The notes beneath the pieces were generated by a model. The model saw only the letters and a program-made list of their open reading frames with translations, did no database searches and was not told the DNA's origin. From Catenulispora acidiphila DSM 44928 (GTDB lineage Bacteria; Actinomycetota; Actinomycetes; Streptomycetales; Catenulisporaceae): DNA of 64,000 nt. Shown piece by piece: positions 1 through 9,233 of this stretch. The stretch is from contig NC_013131.1 in assembly GCF_000024025.1 (NCBI RefSeq), positions 4,650,001-4,714,000 on the forward strand. Direction: 5' to 3'. How positions within the stretch are numbered: position 1 is the stretch's first letter; every line of letters begins with the position of its first letter. Both the position numbers and the translations under genes were made by a program.

Positions 1-447
1 GTTGTGGAGTTGCTGGACGCCCTGCACGGACGGGGCATGGAGTCGCTGCCCGGCGGTCCGGTCCCGCCATCCCAGCTGCGGGCGCTGCGGGCGATCGAGC
101 GGTCCGAGGGGATCAACCTGCGCGCCCTCGCCGAAGCCCTGGGCACCCGGCCGCCGGCGACCAGCCGGTTGTGCGACCGCATGGAGGCCGACGGGCTCGT
201 GCGGCGCACCCCCAGCGCCAGCAGCCGCCGCGAGGTCGAGCTGTGGCTCAGCCCGCGCGCGCGCCGAGTGCTCGCCGAGGTCCGCTCGGCGCGGGTGCGC
301 GAGCTGCAGGAGATCATGCAGACGCTGCCGCCGGATTCGCTGGCGGGGCTCTCGACCCATCTGGGCCGCCTGCACGCGGCGATCGAGCAGCGGCTTGGAC
401 CCTCGGAAGGCGGCGAGTCGCAGGCTGGCCAGAGCAGTGCAGCCTGA
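1..447 (+). CDS. MarR-family transcriptional regulator (5' end cut by the window)
   Basis: This is a winged-helix regulator of the MarR type. Residues about 25-70 read as the DNA-binding fold: QLRALRAIERSEGINLRALAEALGT followed by the recognition helix PPATSRLCDRMEADGLVRR. The wing SSRREVELWLSPRARRVL and a C-terminal dimerisation helix follow. The frame is open to base 1. The first possible start is GTG at 4, but it leaves the N-terminal dimerisation helix shorter than usual, so the true start probably lies upstream. The STAS gene follows on the same strand after about 220 bp. No ligand or target can be read from the sequence. Confidence 0.8.
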   Translation, partial: VVELLDALHGRGMESLPGGPVPPSQLRALRAIERSEGINLRALAEALGTRPPATSRLCDRMEADGLVRRTPSASSRREVELWLSPRARRVLAEVRSARVRELQEIMQTLPPDSLAGLSTHLGRLHAAIEQRLGPSEGGESQAGQSSAA

Positions 448-530
448 ACGTCCACGCGCCTCCCTCCCGCCGCTGCCGTACGCACCGCGTCGCGTATAGC
501 GACCGCGGGTGCGGTGCGCCGCGTCAAATG

Positions 531-560
531 TTGCCACATGTAAACGATTAATTCTAAAGT
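531..560 (+). promoter_or_regulatory. Possible promoter for the STAS gene
   Basis: A TTGCCA-like -35 (531-536) and a TAAAGT-like -10 (555-560) are 18 bp apart. They lie in the only AT-rich patch between the MarR-type gene and the STAS gene. This is a motif match only; an alternative sigma factor could use a different element here. Confidence 0.3.
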
Positions 561-671
561 CGATGCGGGCAGCTTTTGAGCCGCCCGGGTCGTCGTCGTC
601 CACGCCACGGGCCGCCGCCGTGCTCCCGCCGCCAGATGGGCCGTCGTGCCCCCGTACCGCAGGATCGTGAC

Positions 672-1007
672 ATGAACACCTTCGGTCACACGGTCGCCGA
701 GCACGGCGACCATGTGCGGCTCGCGCTGATCGGCGACGTGGACTTCGCGGCCCATCCGACGCTCATCGCGCAGCTCACCACCCTGGTCGGAGTCGGGCGC
801 GCGGTCGTGGTGGACTGCTCGGCGGTGACCTTCCTGGATTCGATGGGCCTGCGCGCGCTGGTCGAGGGCCGGCGCGCGGCGCAGATCGCGGGGGTGGGCT
901 TCGAGCTGGCCGACCTGTCCCGGCCGGTCCTGCGGGTGATCGAGCTGTCCGGAACCACCGAGTTGTTCACGATCCGCGGGCCGATAACCGAAGAGTACGG
1001 GCCCTGA
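672..1007 (+). CDS. STAS-domain anti-sigma factor antagonist
   Basis: This is a 111-residue single STAS domain protein of the SpoIIAA/RsbV type. Such proteins bind and neutralise an RsbW-like anti-sigma kinase and are switched off by serine phosphorylation. The phosphorylation loop is visible in VDCSAVTFLDSMGLRAL, where the Ser in DSMGL is the expected site. ATG 672 was chosen because AGGA (661-664) sits 7 bp upstream; the open frame extends back to 576 but has no ribosome site there. Its neighbours are a hybrid kinase and a PP2C phosphatase, the enzyme class that reactivates such proteins. No dedicated RsbW kinase is adjacent. Confidence 0.88.
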   Translation: MNTFGHTVAEHGDHVRLALIGDVDFAAHPTLIAQLTTLVGVGRAVVVDCSAVTFLDSMGLRALVEGRRAAQIAGVGFELADLSRPVLRVIELSGTTELFTIRGPITEEYGP

Positions 1008-1070
1008 CATGCCGGGTCCGCCGCCGCTTCGCCGTGCCGAACGGGGTGCCGCGGAGCCGCGCGGGGGTAG

Positions 1071-4000
1071 ATGATGACTCAAGTCGGCAGGCCGAAACGT
1101 CACGGCTGGTTCAGGGAACGGCGCTCAGGCGCGAGGCAGGAAGAGACAGGACGGCTGATGGACGACAGGGCTGAGCGTGCAGCCTCCACCGTGCGGATCG
1201 GTATGCCGGGCGGGGCGGAGGAATCCGAGGCGCCGGGCCTGAGCCAGCTCCTGGCCGGGCTGACCGCGGTGCGCGACGGCGACTTCGGCACCCGGCTGCC
1301 CGAGGACGGCGACGGGCTGCTGGTCGAGATCGCGACGGTGTTCAACGGCATGGTGGACCAGCTCTCGCTGTTCACCTCCGAGGTGACCCGGGTGGCCCGG
1401 GAGGTCGGCACGGACGGCCGGCTCGGCGGCCAGGCCGAGGTGCCGGGGGTGTCCGGGACCTGGAAGGACCTCACCGATTCGGTGAACGCCATGGCCGGGA
1501 ACCTGACGACCCAGGTCCGCGACATCGCCCAGGTGGCGACCGCGGTGGCCAAGGGCGACCTGTCGCAGAAGATCGACGTGGACGCCCGCGGGGAGATCCT
1601 GGAGCTGAAGAACACCTTGAACACGATGGTGGACCAGTTGTCCTCCTTCGCCGACGAGGTGACGCGCGTGGCGCGCGAGGTCGGTACCGAGGGGCGCCTG
1701 GGAGGCCAGGCGGACGTCAAGGGCGTCTCCGGGACCTGGAAAGACCTCACCGAATCGGTGAACTTCATGGCGAACAACCTCACCGACCAGGTGCGCTCGA
1801 TCGCCGAGGTCACCACCGCGGTGGCCAAGGGCGATCTGTCGCAGAAGATCACGGTCGACGCCCGCGGCGAGATCCTGCAGTTGAAGAGCACGATCAACAC
1901 GATGGTCGACCAGCTCTCCGCCTTCGCCGACGAGGTGACGCGCGTCGCCCGCGAGGTCGGTACCGAGGGCATGCTCGGCGGGCAGGCCCAGGTCCCCGGC
2001 GTCGCCGGGACCTGGCGCGACCTCACCGACTCGGTGAACTTCATGGCGGGCAACCTCACCGCGCAGGTGCGCTCCATCGCGCAGGTCGCGACGGCGGTGG
2101 CCAAGGGCGACCTGACGCGCACCATCGACGTCGACGCTCGCGGGGAGATCCTGGAGCTGAAGAACACCTTGAACACGATGGTGGACCAGCTGTCCTCCTT
2201 CGCCGACGAGGTGACCCGAGTCGCGCGCGAGGTCGGTACCGACGGCCGCCTCGGCGGTCAGGCGGACGTCAAGGGCGTCTCCGGGACCTGGAAAGACCTC
2301 ACCGAATCGGTCAACGTCATGGCCGACAACCTCACCGCGCAGGTGCGCTCGATCGCCGAGGTCACCACGGCCGTGGCCAAGGGCGACCTGTCGCAGAAGA
2401 TCCGCGTCGACGCGCGCGGGGAGATCCTGGAGCTGAAGGAGACCATCAACACGATGGTCGACCAGCTCTCCGCGTTCGCCGACGAGGTCACCCGCGTCGC
2501 GCGCGAGGTCGGGACCGAGGGCAACCTCGGCGGCCAGGCGACGGTGCGCGGCGTGTCCGGGACCTGGAAGGACCTGACCGACAACGTCAACGTCATGGCC
2601 TCCAACCTGACCGGCCAGGTGCGCTCCATCGCGCAGGTCGCCTCCGCGGTGGCCAAGGGCGACCTGTCGCAGAAGATCACGGTCGAGGCCAAGGGCGAGG
2701 TCGCGGCGCTCGCCGAGGTGATCAACACCATGGTCGACACGCTGTCGGCGTTCGCCTCCGAGGTGACCCGCGTCGCGCGCGAGGTCGGTACCGAGGGCAC
2801 GCTCGGCGGCCAGGCTCGCGTCTCCAACGTCGCCGGGACCTGGAAGGACCTGACCGACAACGTCAACTTCATGGCGAACAACCTGACCAACCAGGTGCGC
2901 AACATCGCGCAGGTCACCACGGCGGTCGCGCAGGGCGACCTGACGCGCAAGATCGACGTGGACGCGCGCGGGGAGATCCTGGAGCTGAAGACGACCATCA
3001 ACACGATGGTCGACCAGCTGTCCTCCTTCGCCGCCGAGGTCACGCGTGTCGCGCGCGAGGTCGGCAGCGAGGGCCGGCTCGGCGGGCAGGCCGAGGTCGA
3101 GGGCGTGTCCGGGACCTGGAAGCGGCTCACCGAGAACGTCAACGAGCTCGCCGGGAACCTGACCCGGCAGGTGCGCGCGATCGCCGGGGTGACCAGCGCG
3201 GTCGCCGAGGGCGACCTGACGCGCTCGATCACCGTGGACGCCTCCGGCGAGGTCGCCGAGCTCAAGGACAACATCAACTCGATGGTGAAGTCCCTGCGCG
3301 AGACCACCCGGGCCAACCACGATCAGGACTGGCTGAAGTCCAACCTGGCGCGGATCTCCGGTCTCATGCAGGGCCGCCGGGACCTGGCGGTGGTCGCCGA
3401 GCTGGTGATGGACGAGCTCACCCCGCTGGTCGGCGCGCAGTACGGCGCGTTCTTCCTGGCCGAGGACGCCGCCGACGGCAGCGGGATCGAGCTGCGCTTG
3501 ATCAGCTCCTACGGCGACCCCGGCGACGACCGGCCGACGCGCTTCCGCCTGGGTCAGTCGCTGGTCGGGCAGGCGGCGCGCAGCAAGCGCGTCATCGCCA
3601 TCGACGACGTGCCCGGTGATTACGTCGCGCTCGGGTCGGGGCTGGGGCGTACCGCCGCGGCGAGCCTGGTGGTGCTGCCGATAGCGGTCGAGGACCAGGT
3701 GCTCGGGGTCATCGAGCTGGCGTCGATGCACCGGTTCACGCCGGTGCACCGGGCGTTCCTGGAGCAGCTGATGGAGACGGTCGGGGTGAACGTCAACACC
3801 ATCGTCGCCAACGCCCGCACCGACGAGCTGCTCGGCGAGTCCCAGCGTCTGGCCGCCGAACTTCAGGCGCGCTCGGGCGAGCTTCAGGTGCGGCAGGAGC
3901 AGTTGCAGACGTCGAACGCCGAGCTGGAGGAGAAGGCCGCGCTGCTGGCCAGCCAGAACCGCGACATCGAGACCAAGAACCTGGAGATCGAGCAGGCGCG

Positions 4001-5924
4001 GCAGGAGCTGGAGACGCGCGCGCAGCAGCTGTCGCTGGCGTCGAAGTACAAGTCGGAGTTCCTGGCGAACATGAGCCACGAGCTGCGCACGCCGCTGAAC
4101 AGCCTGCTGATCCTGGCGCAGCTGCTGGCGCAGAACTCCAACCGGAACCTGACGCCGAAGCAGGTCGAGTACGCCGGCGTCATCCACTCCGCCGGCTCGG
4201 ACCTGCTGCAGCTGATCGACGACATCCTGGACCTGTCCAAGGTCGAGGCCGGGAAGATGAACGTCGACCCCGAACGCGTCTCGTTGCAGCGGCTGCTGGA
4301 CTACGTCGAGGCCACGTTCCACCCGCTGACGACGCAGAAGGGCCTGGAGTTCAGTGTCCGGACCGCCAGCGGGATGCCGGGGCAGATGCTCACCGACGAC
4401 TCGCGGCTGCGGCAGGTGCTGCGGAACCTGCTGTCGAACGCGGTGAAGTTCACCGAGACCGGCGGCGTCGAGCTGAGCATCGAGCCGGCCGCGCCCGAGG
4501 AGCTGCCTTTGGGCGTGCGCGACAGCGGTCCGGCGCTGGCGTTCCGGGTGAAGGACACCGGGATCGGGATTCCCGAGCAGCAGCTGGAGACGATCTTCGG
4601 TGCTTTCCAGCAGGCCGATGGCACGACCAGCCGCAAGTACGGCGGGACGGGACTGGGGCTGTCGATCAGCCGGGAGATCGCGCAGCTGCTGGGCGGCGCT
4701 ATCACCGCGCAGAGCGCGCTCGGCGAAGGCAGTACGTTCACTCTCTATCTGCCGATCGAGCATCCGGACTGGGCTGATCCGCCGGCTTCGGACGGTGGTC
4801 AGTTCGGCGACGCCGCGACCGGGCAGGTTGTCGCCGGGGAGCTGGTCAAGACCATCTCTGGAGCTGGTGGCGGCGCCTCCGCGGGGTCGGGGTCTATGGC
4901 GTCCGTCGGGTCTATGACGTCCGTCGGGTCGATCGGGTCGATCGGGTCCGTCGGGTCTAACGGGTCCACGGGGTCGATCGGGTCCGCCGGGTCGATCGCG
5001 TCCGCCGGTGTCGCCGCGGGCGGCGCGCGTCGGCCGGGATCCGAGCGTGCGGTCACCGGGACCTCGTCCCGGCGCCTCCTCGTCGTGGAGGACCGGGCGC
5101 GCGGGTTGTTGTCGCTGGTCGCCGAGAGTGCGGCCGAGGACCTGCTCGCCGGACGGGAGCGGCTGGGCCCGCAAGCCCGCGTGCAGATCCGGACCGCGGT
5201 CGGGGCGCAGGAGGCGGCGGCGATGCTCGCTGCCGAGCCGCACCACTGCGTGGTCCTGGAACTGGACATGGCGCAGGACGGCGCGGCGCTGTTCCTGCAG
5301 GCGCGTACCGCGGACCCCGCCCTGCACTCGATCCCGATCCTGGCCCACCACAACAGGACACTGCGAAGCGACCAAGAACGCCTGCTGCGCGCGCACGCCG
5401 AGCTGTACCCGCTGGAGCTGCTCCCGAGCCTGGACGAACTGCGCGAGCGCATCGTCCTGCACTTGGGCGCCGAGCACCCCGACGACGTCGTCCCGCTGCC
5501 CCAGCCCGGCCGCGAACGCCCCGCCGAACTCCCCGACAGCGGCGGCCTGCTGGCCGGCCGCAGCGTCCTGGTCATCGACGACGACGCCCGCAACCTGTTC
5601 GCCCTGACCGGCATGCTGGAGATGCACGGCATGCGCGTCGTCGACGCCGAGGACGGCGTCAAGGGCATCCAGGCCCTGCAGAACGACCCCCGCATCGAGG
5701 TGATCCTGATGGACGTGATGATGCCCGAAATGGACGGCTACGAGGCCACCGCCCGCATCCGCACCATGCCCGAGCACGCCGACCTCCCCATCATCGCCGT
5801 CACAGCCAAAGCCATGAACGGCGACCGAGAAAAGAGCCTGGCCGCCGGCGCCAACGACTACGTCACCAAACCCGTCGACGCCGCCGTCCTCATCGAGAGC
5901 ATCCAACGGGTCCTAGGCCTGTGA
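1071..5924 (+). CDS. Soluble hybrid sensor histidine kinase with a HAMP-repeat array
   Basis: The protein has 1617 residues. One degenerate HAMP unit is followed by seven HAMP repeats of 92 residues (about 105-747), a GAF domain (about 770-925), a coiled coil (about 925-995), and a HisKA domain with MSHELRTP (His about 1003). The HATPase has DTGIGIP and GGTGLGLS. Then come a Gly/Ser-Ile/Val linker (about 1265-1340), a degenerate receiver, and an intact C-terminal receiver with [14 protein letters not shown] (Asp about 1548). There is no signal peptide or membrane segment, so it should be cytoplasmic. The architecture recalls fungal group III kinases and Streptomyces OsaA, which act in osmotic stress. 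ATG 1158 (MDDRAERA) is an alternative start. The phosphatase gene overlaps or directly follows the stop. Confidence 0.93.
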   Translation: MMTQVGRPKRHGWFRERRSGARQEETGRLMDDRAERAASTVRIGMPGGAEESEAPGLSQLLAGLTAVRDGDFGTRLPEDGDGLLVEIATVFNGMVDQLSLFTSEVTRVAREVGTDGRLGGQAEVPGVSGTWKDLTDSVNAMAGNLTTQVRDIAQVATAVAKGDLSQKIDVDARGEILELKNTLNTMVDQLSSFADEVTRVAREVGTEGRLGGQADVKGVSGTWKDLTESVNFMANNLTDQVRSIAEVTTAVAKGDLSQKITVDARGEILQLKSTINTMVDQLSAFADEVTRVAREVGTEGMLGGQAQVPGVAGTWRDLTDSVNFMAGNLTAQVRSIAQVATAVAKGDLTRTIDVDARGEILELKNTLNTMVDQLSSFADEVTRVAREVGTDGRLGGQADVKGVSGTWKDLTESVNVMADNLTAQVRSIAEVTTAVAKGDLSQKIRVDARGEILELKETINTMVDQLSAFADEVTRVAREVGTEGNLGGQATVRGVSGTWKDLTDNVNVMASNLTGQVRSIAQVASAVAKGDLSQKITVEAKGEVAALAEVINTMVDTLSAFASEVTRVAREVGTEGTLGGQARVSNVAGTWKDLTDNVNFMANNLTNQVRNIAQVTTAVAQGDLTRKIDVDARGEILELKTTINTMVDQLSSFAAEVTRVAREVGSEGRLGGQAEVEGVSGTWKRLTENVNELAGNLTRQVRAIAGVTSAVAEGDLTRSITVDASGEVAELKDNINSMVKSLRETTRANHDQDWLKSNLARISGLMQGRRDLAVVAELVMDELTPLVGAQYGAFFLAEDAADGSGIELRLISSYGDPGDDRPTRFRLGQSLVGQAARSKRVIAIDDVPGDYVALGSGLGRTAAASLVVLPIAVEDQVLGVIELASMHRFTPVHRAFLEQLMETVGVNVNTIVANARTDELLGESQRLAAELQARSGELQVRQEQLQTSNAELEEKAALLASQNRDIETKNLEIEQARQELETRAQQLSLASKYKSEFLANMSHELRTPLNSLLILAQLLAQNSNRNLTPKQVEYAGVIHSAGSDLLQLIDDILDLSKVEAGKMNVDPERVSLQRLLDYVEATFHPLTTQKGLEFSVRTASGMPGQMLTDDSRLRQVLRNLLSNAVKFTETGGVELSIEPAAPEELPLGVRDSGPALAFRVKDTGIGIPEQQLETIFGAFQQADGTTSRKYGGTGLGLSISREIAQLLGGAITAQSALGEGSTFTLYLPIEHPDWADPPASDGGQFGDAATGQVVAGELVKTISGAGGGASAGSGSMASVGSMTSVGSIGSIGSVGSNGSTGSIGSAGSIASAGVAAGGARRPGSERAVTGTSSRRLLVVEDRARGLLSLVAESAAEDLLAGRERLGPQARVQIRTAVGAQEAAAMLAAEPHHCVVLELDMAQDGAALFLQARTADPALHSIPILAHHNRTLRSDQERLLRAHAELYPLELLPSLDELRERIVLHLGAEHPDDVVPLPQPGRERPAELPDSGGLLAGRSVLVIDDDARNLFALTGMLEMHGMRVVDAEDGVKGIQALQNDPRIEVILMDVMMPEMDGYEATARIRTMPEHADLPIIAVTAKAMNGDREKSLAAGANDYVTKPVDAAVLIESIQRVLGL
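1383..3314 (+). repeat. Seven in-frame 276-bp HAMP-encoding repeats
   Basis: The block encoding VTRVAREVG starts at 1383, 1659, 1935, 2211, 2487, 2763 and 3039, always exactly 276 bp (92 codons) apart. Each unit carries [12 protein letters not shown], an AVAKGDL-type core and an INTMVDQLS-type segment. Units differ by scattered substitutions, with no length change. Confidence 0.95.
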
Positions 5925-5962
5925 CCCCCACCGCGGCACCCCCGCCAGAAGGAGCCCGCCCC

Positions 5963-8900
5963 GTGAACCAGGAGCGGCCACCGCACAACGCCCACGGGGA
6001 GGACGACACGGCTGGTCCGGGCGGGAGTCAGGCTGCTGATTCGGCTGAGGCGGCGGAAGGTGCGCGAGCAGGTGACTCGGCTGATGCCGGAGCGCAGGCT
6101 GCTGATTCGGGCGAGAGTTCGGTCGGAGGGCAGGCGGAAGGCTCGGCGGAAGCTGGCGCGCAGGCTGCTGGTTCGGATGATAGATCGGTCGGCACGCGGG
6201 CAGATGGCTCGGCTGATGTCGGAGCGCAGGCTACTGATTCGGGCGAGAGCTCGGTCGGAGGGCAGGCGGATGGTTCGAGCGAGGCTGTCGGCGCGGCTGA
6301 GGGGTCGGTCGGTGCGCGAGCAGGTGGCTTGAGCGAGGCCAGTGCACGTGCTGCTGATTCGGCTGAGGGGTCGGCCGGTGCGCGGGCAGCTGGCGTGAGC
6401 GAGGCTGTCGGCTCGGCTATGGGTGCTGCCGGCCTCGTGGGCGCTGATGCGATCGAGACCAGTGCGCAGGCTGATGCGGCGTTGGCTGCGGCTGCTGCGT
6501 TGGCGGCCGGGTTGCCTGGGACTGATCTGGTGGTCGGTGCGGGGGCTGGTGGATCGGCTGATGTTCATGCTGCTGGCTTTTTCGGCGCTGATGCAATCGA
6601 GACCAGTGCGCAGGCCGATGCGGCGCTGGCTGCGGCAGCGGCTGCTGGTGGCGGCCAACGATCAACCACCTCATCCGCTCCTACCTCCGCCGCTGCCGGT
6701 GCCCGCGTCCCCGCCGCCGGCATCGGTCGCCTGGCCGCGACCGTCAGTCGCCTGCAGAATCTGCTCAATGATGCCGAGGCTGACGCCGATGTTCGGGTGC
6801 TGATCGCCCTGGCGCGCGGCATTCTGATGGAGCGGCTGCGGGTTGCGCCTGCGGCTGCCGCTCGTCAGCTTGAGGAGCTTGCTGAGCGTAGTGGGTTGCC
6901 GGTGCTTGAGCTTGCTGCCGATATCGTCAACGAGATTGCCGGCGATCCGGTCGGGCACGTTTCCCACGTCGGGAATGCCGACCGCAGCTCTTACGGCTCC
7001 GGTGCGCTTTCCCTGAACGTGCGTCTGCGCGCGGCCGAGGCCGGTGTGCTCACCGCCTCTGATGTGCACGCCGCCGCCGGGTCGTTGCATCGGCAGGCGC
7101 TGGCGCCGTTGGGTGCCGTGGCGCTCGCGATCTGGGCGTTGGCTGCCGATGGGTCGCTGCTGCTCGCCGGGTACTCCGGCTTCCCTGCCAACGAGGCGCG
7201 TAGTTGGCATCACACGCCGCCCGGCGTCGAGACCGCCGCTCAGCGTGCGATTCAGACGCGTGCCATCCACTGGAGCACCGGGCCCGTCACCCTGCGCGCG
7301 CCCAGCATCGGGGAGCGCACTCTGGGCGAGGAGGCCACGCGCGTCGCGATTCCGGCGCAGCTCGGCGGACGGTTGCTCGGCGTGCTCGAGGTCTGCTGGC
7401 CCGGGCCGGTCGGTGAGCTGCCGCAGTCCGTGCACCGCCAGCTCGACGCGCTCGCCGAGTTGTGCGCGCACACTCTGGACGTGATCCCCGCCGCCGACTC
7501 GGGAGCTGGAACCTCCAGCGCGTCAAGCGCCGGCGCCACAGCCAGCACTGGCTCCGGCTCCATCGACCCCGGCCTGAAAGACCTCCTCGCAGGTCTCCTC
7601 GAGCCGGCGCTCATCCTCCAGCCGCAGCACGACGAGGCGGGCCGCCTCACCGACTTCCTCATCGTCCACGCCAACGAGCGCTTCATCGACCCCGTCGGAC
7701 GCCCGCCCGCGGCGATCCTCGGCCTGCCGTTCCTGCACGCCTACCCGATGGCGGCCGAGGACGGCGGGCTGTTCGAGCGCGTCGAGCACGTCCACGCCAC
7801 CGGCGAGCCCTTCCACCACGACCGCATCGTCCTGCGTTCCCTGATCGCCGGCATCACGGTCTCCACCTCCCTCACCGTCGGCATCAGCCGCCTGGGCAAC
7901 TGCCTGGTCCTCACCTGGCATCCCGAGGACGAGGAAGCCCGCCTGGCGCGCCTGCTCCAGCACGCCCAGCGCCTGGGCCGCATGGGCGGCTTCGAAGAGA
8001 ACCTGCTCACCGGCGAGGTCATCTGGAGCACCGAACTGCTCGAGCTGTTCGCGCTGCCCGGGACCGCCCAGCCCGTCCCGATCCGCGACCTCGCCGCGCA
8101 CGCGCACGCCGACGACGTCGCCGCGATCTCCCGCTTCATCCGCACGATCCTGCACCACCGCAGCCCCGCCTCCACCGCCTTCCGCCTCCTGCGCAGCGAC
8201 GGAGTCCAGCGCTACATCCGGATCGTCGCCGAACCGGTCCTGGAAGACGGCACGATGACCGCCATCCGCGGCGCCTGCCAAGACGTCTCCGCCCAGCACT
8301 GGACGGAGATCGCCCTGGCCGCCACCCGCGACCGCCTGGAGCACACCGAGCGCGAGGTCGAGGAAGGCAACCGCCTGACCCTGCGCCTCCAGCGCGCGAT
8401 CATGCCCGTCGCGCCGACGATGATCGATGCCTGGGGACTGCAGATAGCGACCAGATACCGCCCCGCCGAGAAGGGCCACCTGGTCGGCGGCGACTGGTAC
8501 GACGCCGTCGTCCTGCCGAACAAGCGCATCCTGCTCGTCGTCGGCGACGTCGCCGGGCACGGCATCGACGCCGCCACCGAGATGGTCGCCCTGCGCAACG
8601 CCCTGCGCGGCCTCGCGGCGACCGGCGCCACGTCCGCGCAGATGCTCAACTGGCTCGGCACTGTCGCTCACCACATGTCCGGAAACGTAGTCACCGCAAC
8701 GGTTGTCTGCGGTATCTACGACCCCGAAGACCGCACCCTGCGCTGGTCCCGAGCCGGTCACCCGCCACCCCTGCTGGTCCGCGACGGCACCACGATCGTC
8801 CCTCCGATGCCCGAGGGCGTGCTCCTCGGCGCCTTGGGCGACGCCCGCTATGGCGAGCAGACCCTGCAACTCCAGCCCGGCGACACGCTGCTGCTGTTCA

Positions 8901-9073
8901 CCGACGGACTGATCGAGCGCCGCGACCGCGACATCGAGGAATCGCTGCACGACCTGCTCGCCCTGGTCGATCCGAGTATCGACGCCCTGGAGGAGCAACT
9001 GGAGCACCTGCTCCTGCACAGCAACGCCGACACCGACGACGACACTTGTCTGATCGGGGTGAAGGTGTGCTGA
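5963..9073 (+). CDS. ANTAR-GAF-PAS-PP2C (SpoIIE/RsbU-type) protein phosphatase
   Basis: The protein has 1036 residues. An Ala/Ser/Gly/Asp-rich repetitive N-terminus (1-230) precedes an ANTAR-like helical domain (about 253-330, ARGILMERL and LAADIVNEI). A GAF domain (about 370-505) and two PAS folds (about 536-782) follow, then a PP2C domain (about 812-1036) with metal-site motifs GGDWYD, GDVAGHG, TDGLIERR and DDDTCLIG. It should dephosphorylate a STAS anti-anti-sigma protein; the STAS gene at 672 is a natural candidate. The frame could start at GTG 5921, overlapping the kinase stop, but GTG 5963 has AGAAGGAG 8 bp upstream and is preferred. The order kinase-phosphatase resembles osaA-osaC of Streptomyces, but here an ANTAR module is present and there is no HATPase. 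Confidence 0.9.
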   Translation: MNQERPPHNAHGEDDTAGPGGSQAADSAEAAEGARAGDSADAGAQAADSGESSVGGQAEGSAEAGAQAAGSDDRSVGTRADGSADVGAQATDSGESSVGGQADGSSEAVGAAEGSVGARAGGLSEASARAADSAEGSAGARAAGVSEAVGSAMGAAGLVGADAIETSAQADAALAAAAALAAGLPGTDLVVGAGAGGSADVHAAGFFGADAIETSAQADAALAAAAAAGGGQRSTTSSAPTSAAAGARVPAAGIGRLAATVSRLQNLLNDAEADADVRVLIALARGILMERLRVAPAAAARQLEELAERSGLPVLELAADIVNEIAGDPVGHVSHVGNADRSSYGSGALSLNVRLRAAEAGVLTASDVHAAAGSLHRQALAPLGAVALAIWALAADGSLLLAGYSGFPANEARSWHHTPPGVETAAQRAIQTRAIHWSTGPVTLRAPSIGERTLGEEATRVAIPAQLGGRLLGVLEVCWPGPVGELPQSVHRQLDALAELCAHTLDVIPAADSGAGTSSASSAGATASTGSGSIDPGLKDLLAGLLEPALILQPQHDEAGRLTDFLIVHANERFIDPVGRPPAAILGLPFLHAYPMAAEDGGLFERVEHVHATGEPFHHDRIVLRSLIAGITVSTSLTVGISRLGNCLVLTWHPEDEEARLARLLQHAQRLGRMGGFEENLLTGEVIWSTELLELFALPGTAQPVPIRDLAAHAHADDVAAISRFIRTILHHRSPASTAFRLLRSDGVQRYIRIVAEPVLEDGTMTAIRGACQDVSAQHWTEIALAATRDRLEHTEREVEEGNRLTLRLQRAIMPVAPTMIDAWGLQIATRYRPAEKGHLVGGDWYDAVVLPNKRILLVVGDVAGHGIDAATEMVALRNALRGLAATGATSAQMLNWLGTVAHHMSGNVVTATVVCGIYDPEDRTLRWSRAGHPPPLLVRDGTTIVPPMPEGVLLGALGDARYGEQTLQLQPGDTLLLFTDGLIERRDRDIEESLHDLLALVDPSIDALEEQLEHLLLHSNADTDDDTCLIGVKVC

Positions 9074-9233
9074 GCCGCCGAGCCGAGCCGCCGCGCCGCT
9101 GACTCGCTGAGCCGCTGAGTAGGCAATCAGGCGGTCAACCACGACAGATCCGGGCGGCGCAGCCACGCGCCGTCCGGATCGCCCATCCCCGATCGCCATC
9201 CACTGAACGCCGATCGCCCTACACAGAACCCTG

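Noticed and set aside
1383-3314. CRISPR or noncoding minisatellite
   Set aside because: The 276-bp units are in frame and encode HAMP domains with conserved motifs.
1125-5906. Very long open frame antisense to the HAMP kinase
   Set aside because: It mirrors the repeats of the kinase and follows from high GC at third positions. The plus strand has clear kinase motifs; the minus strand has none.
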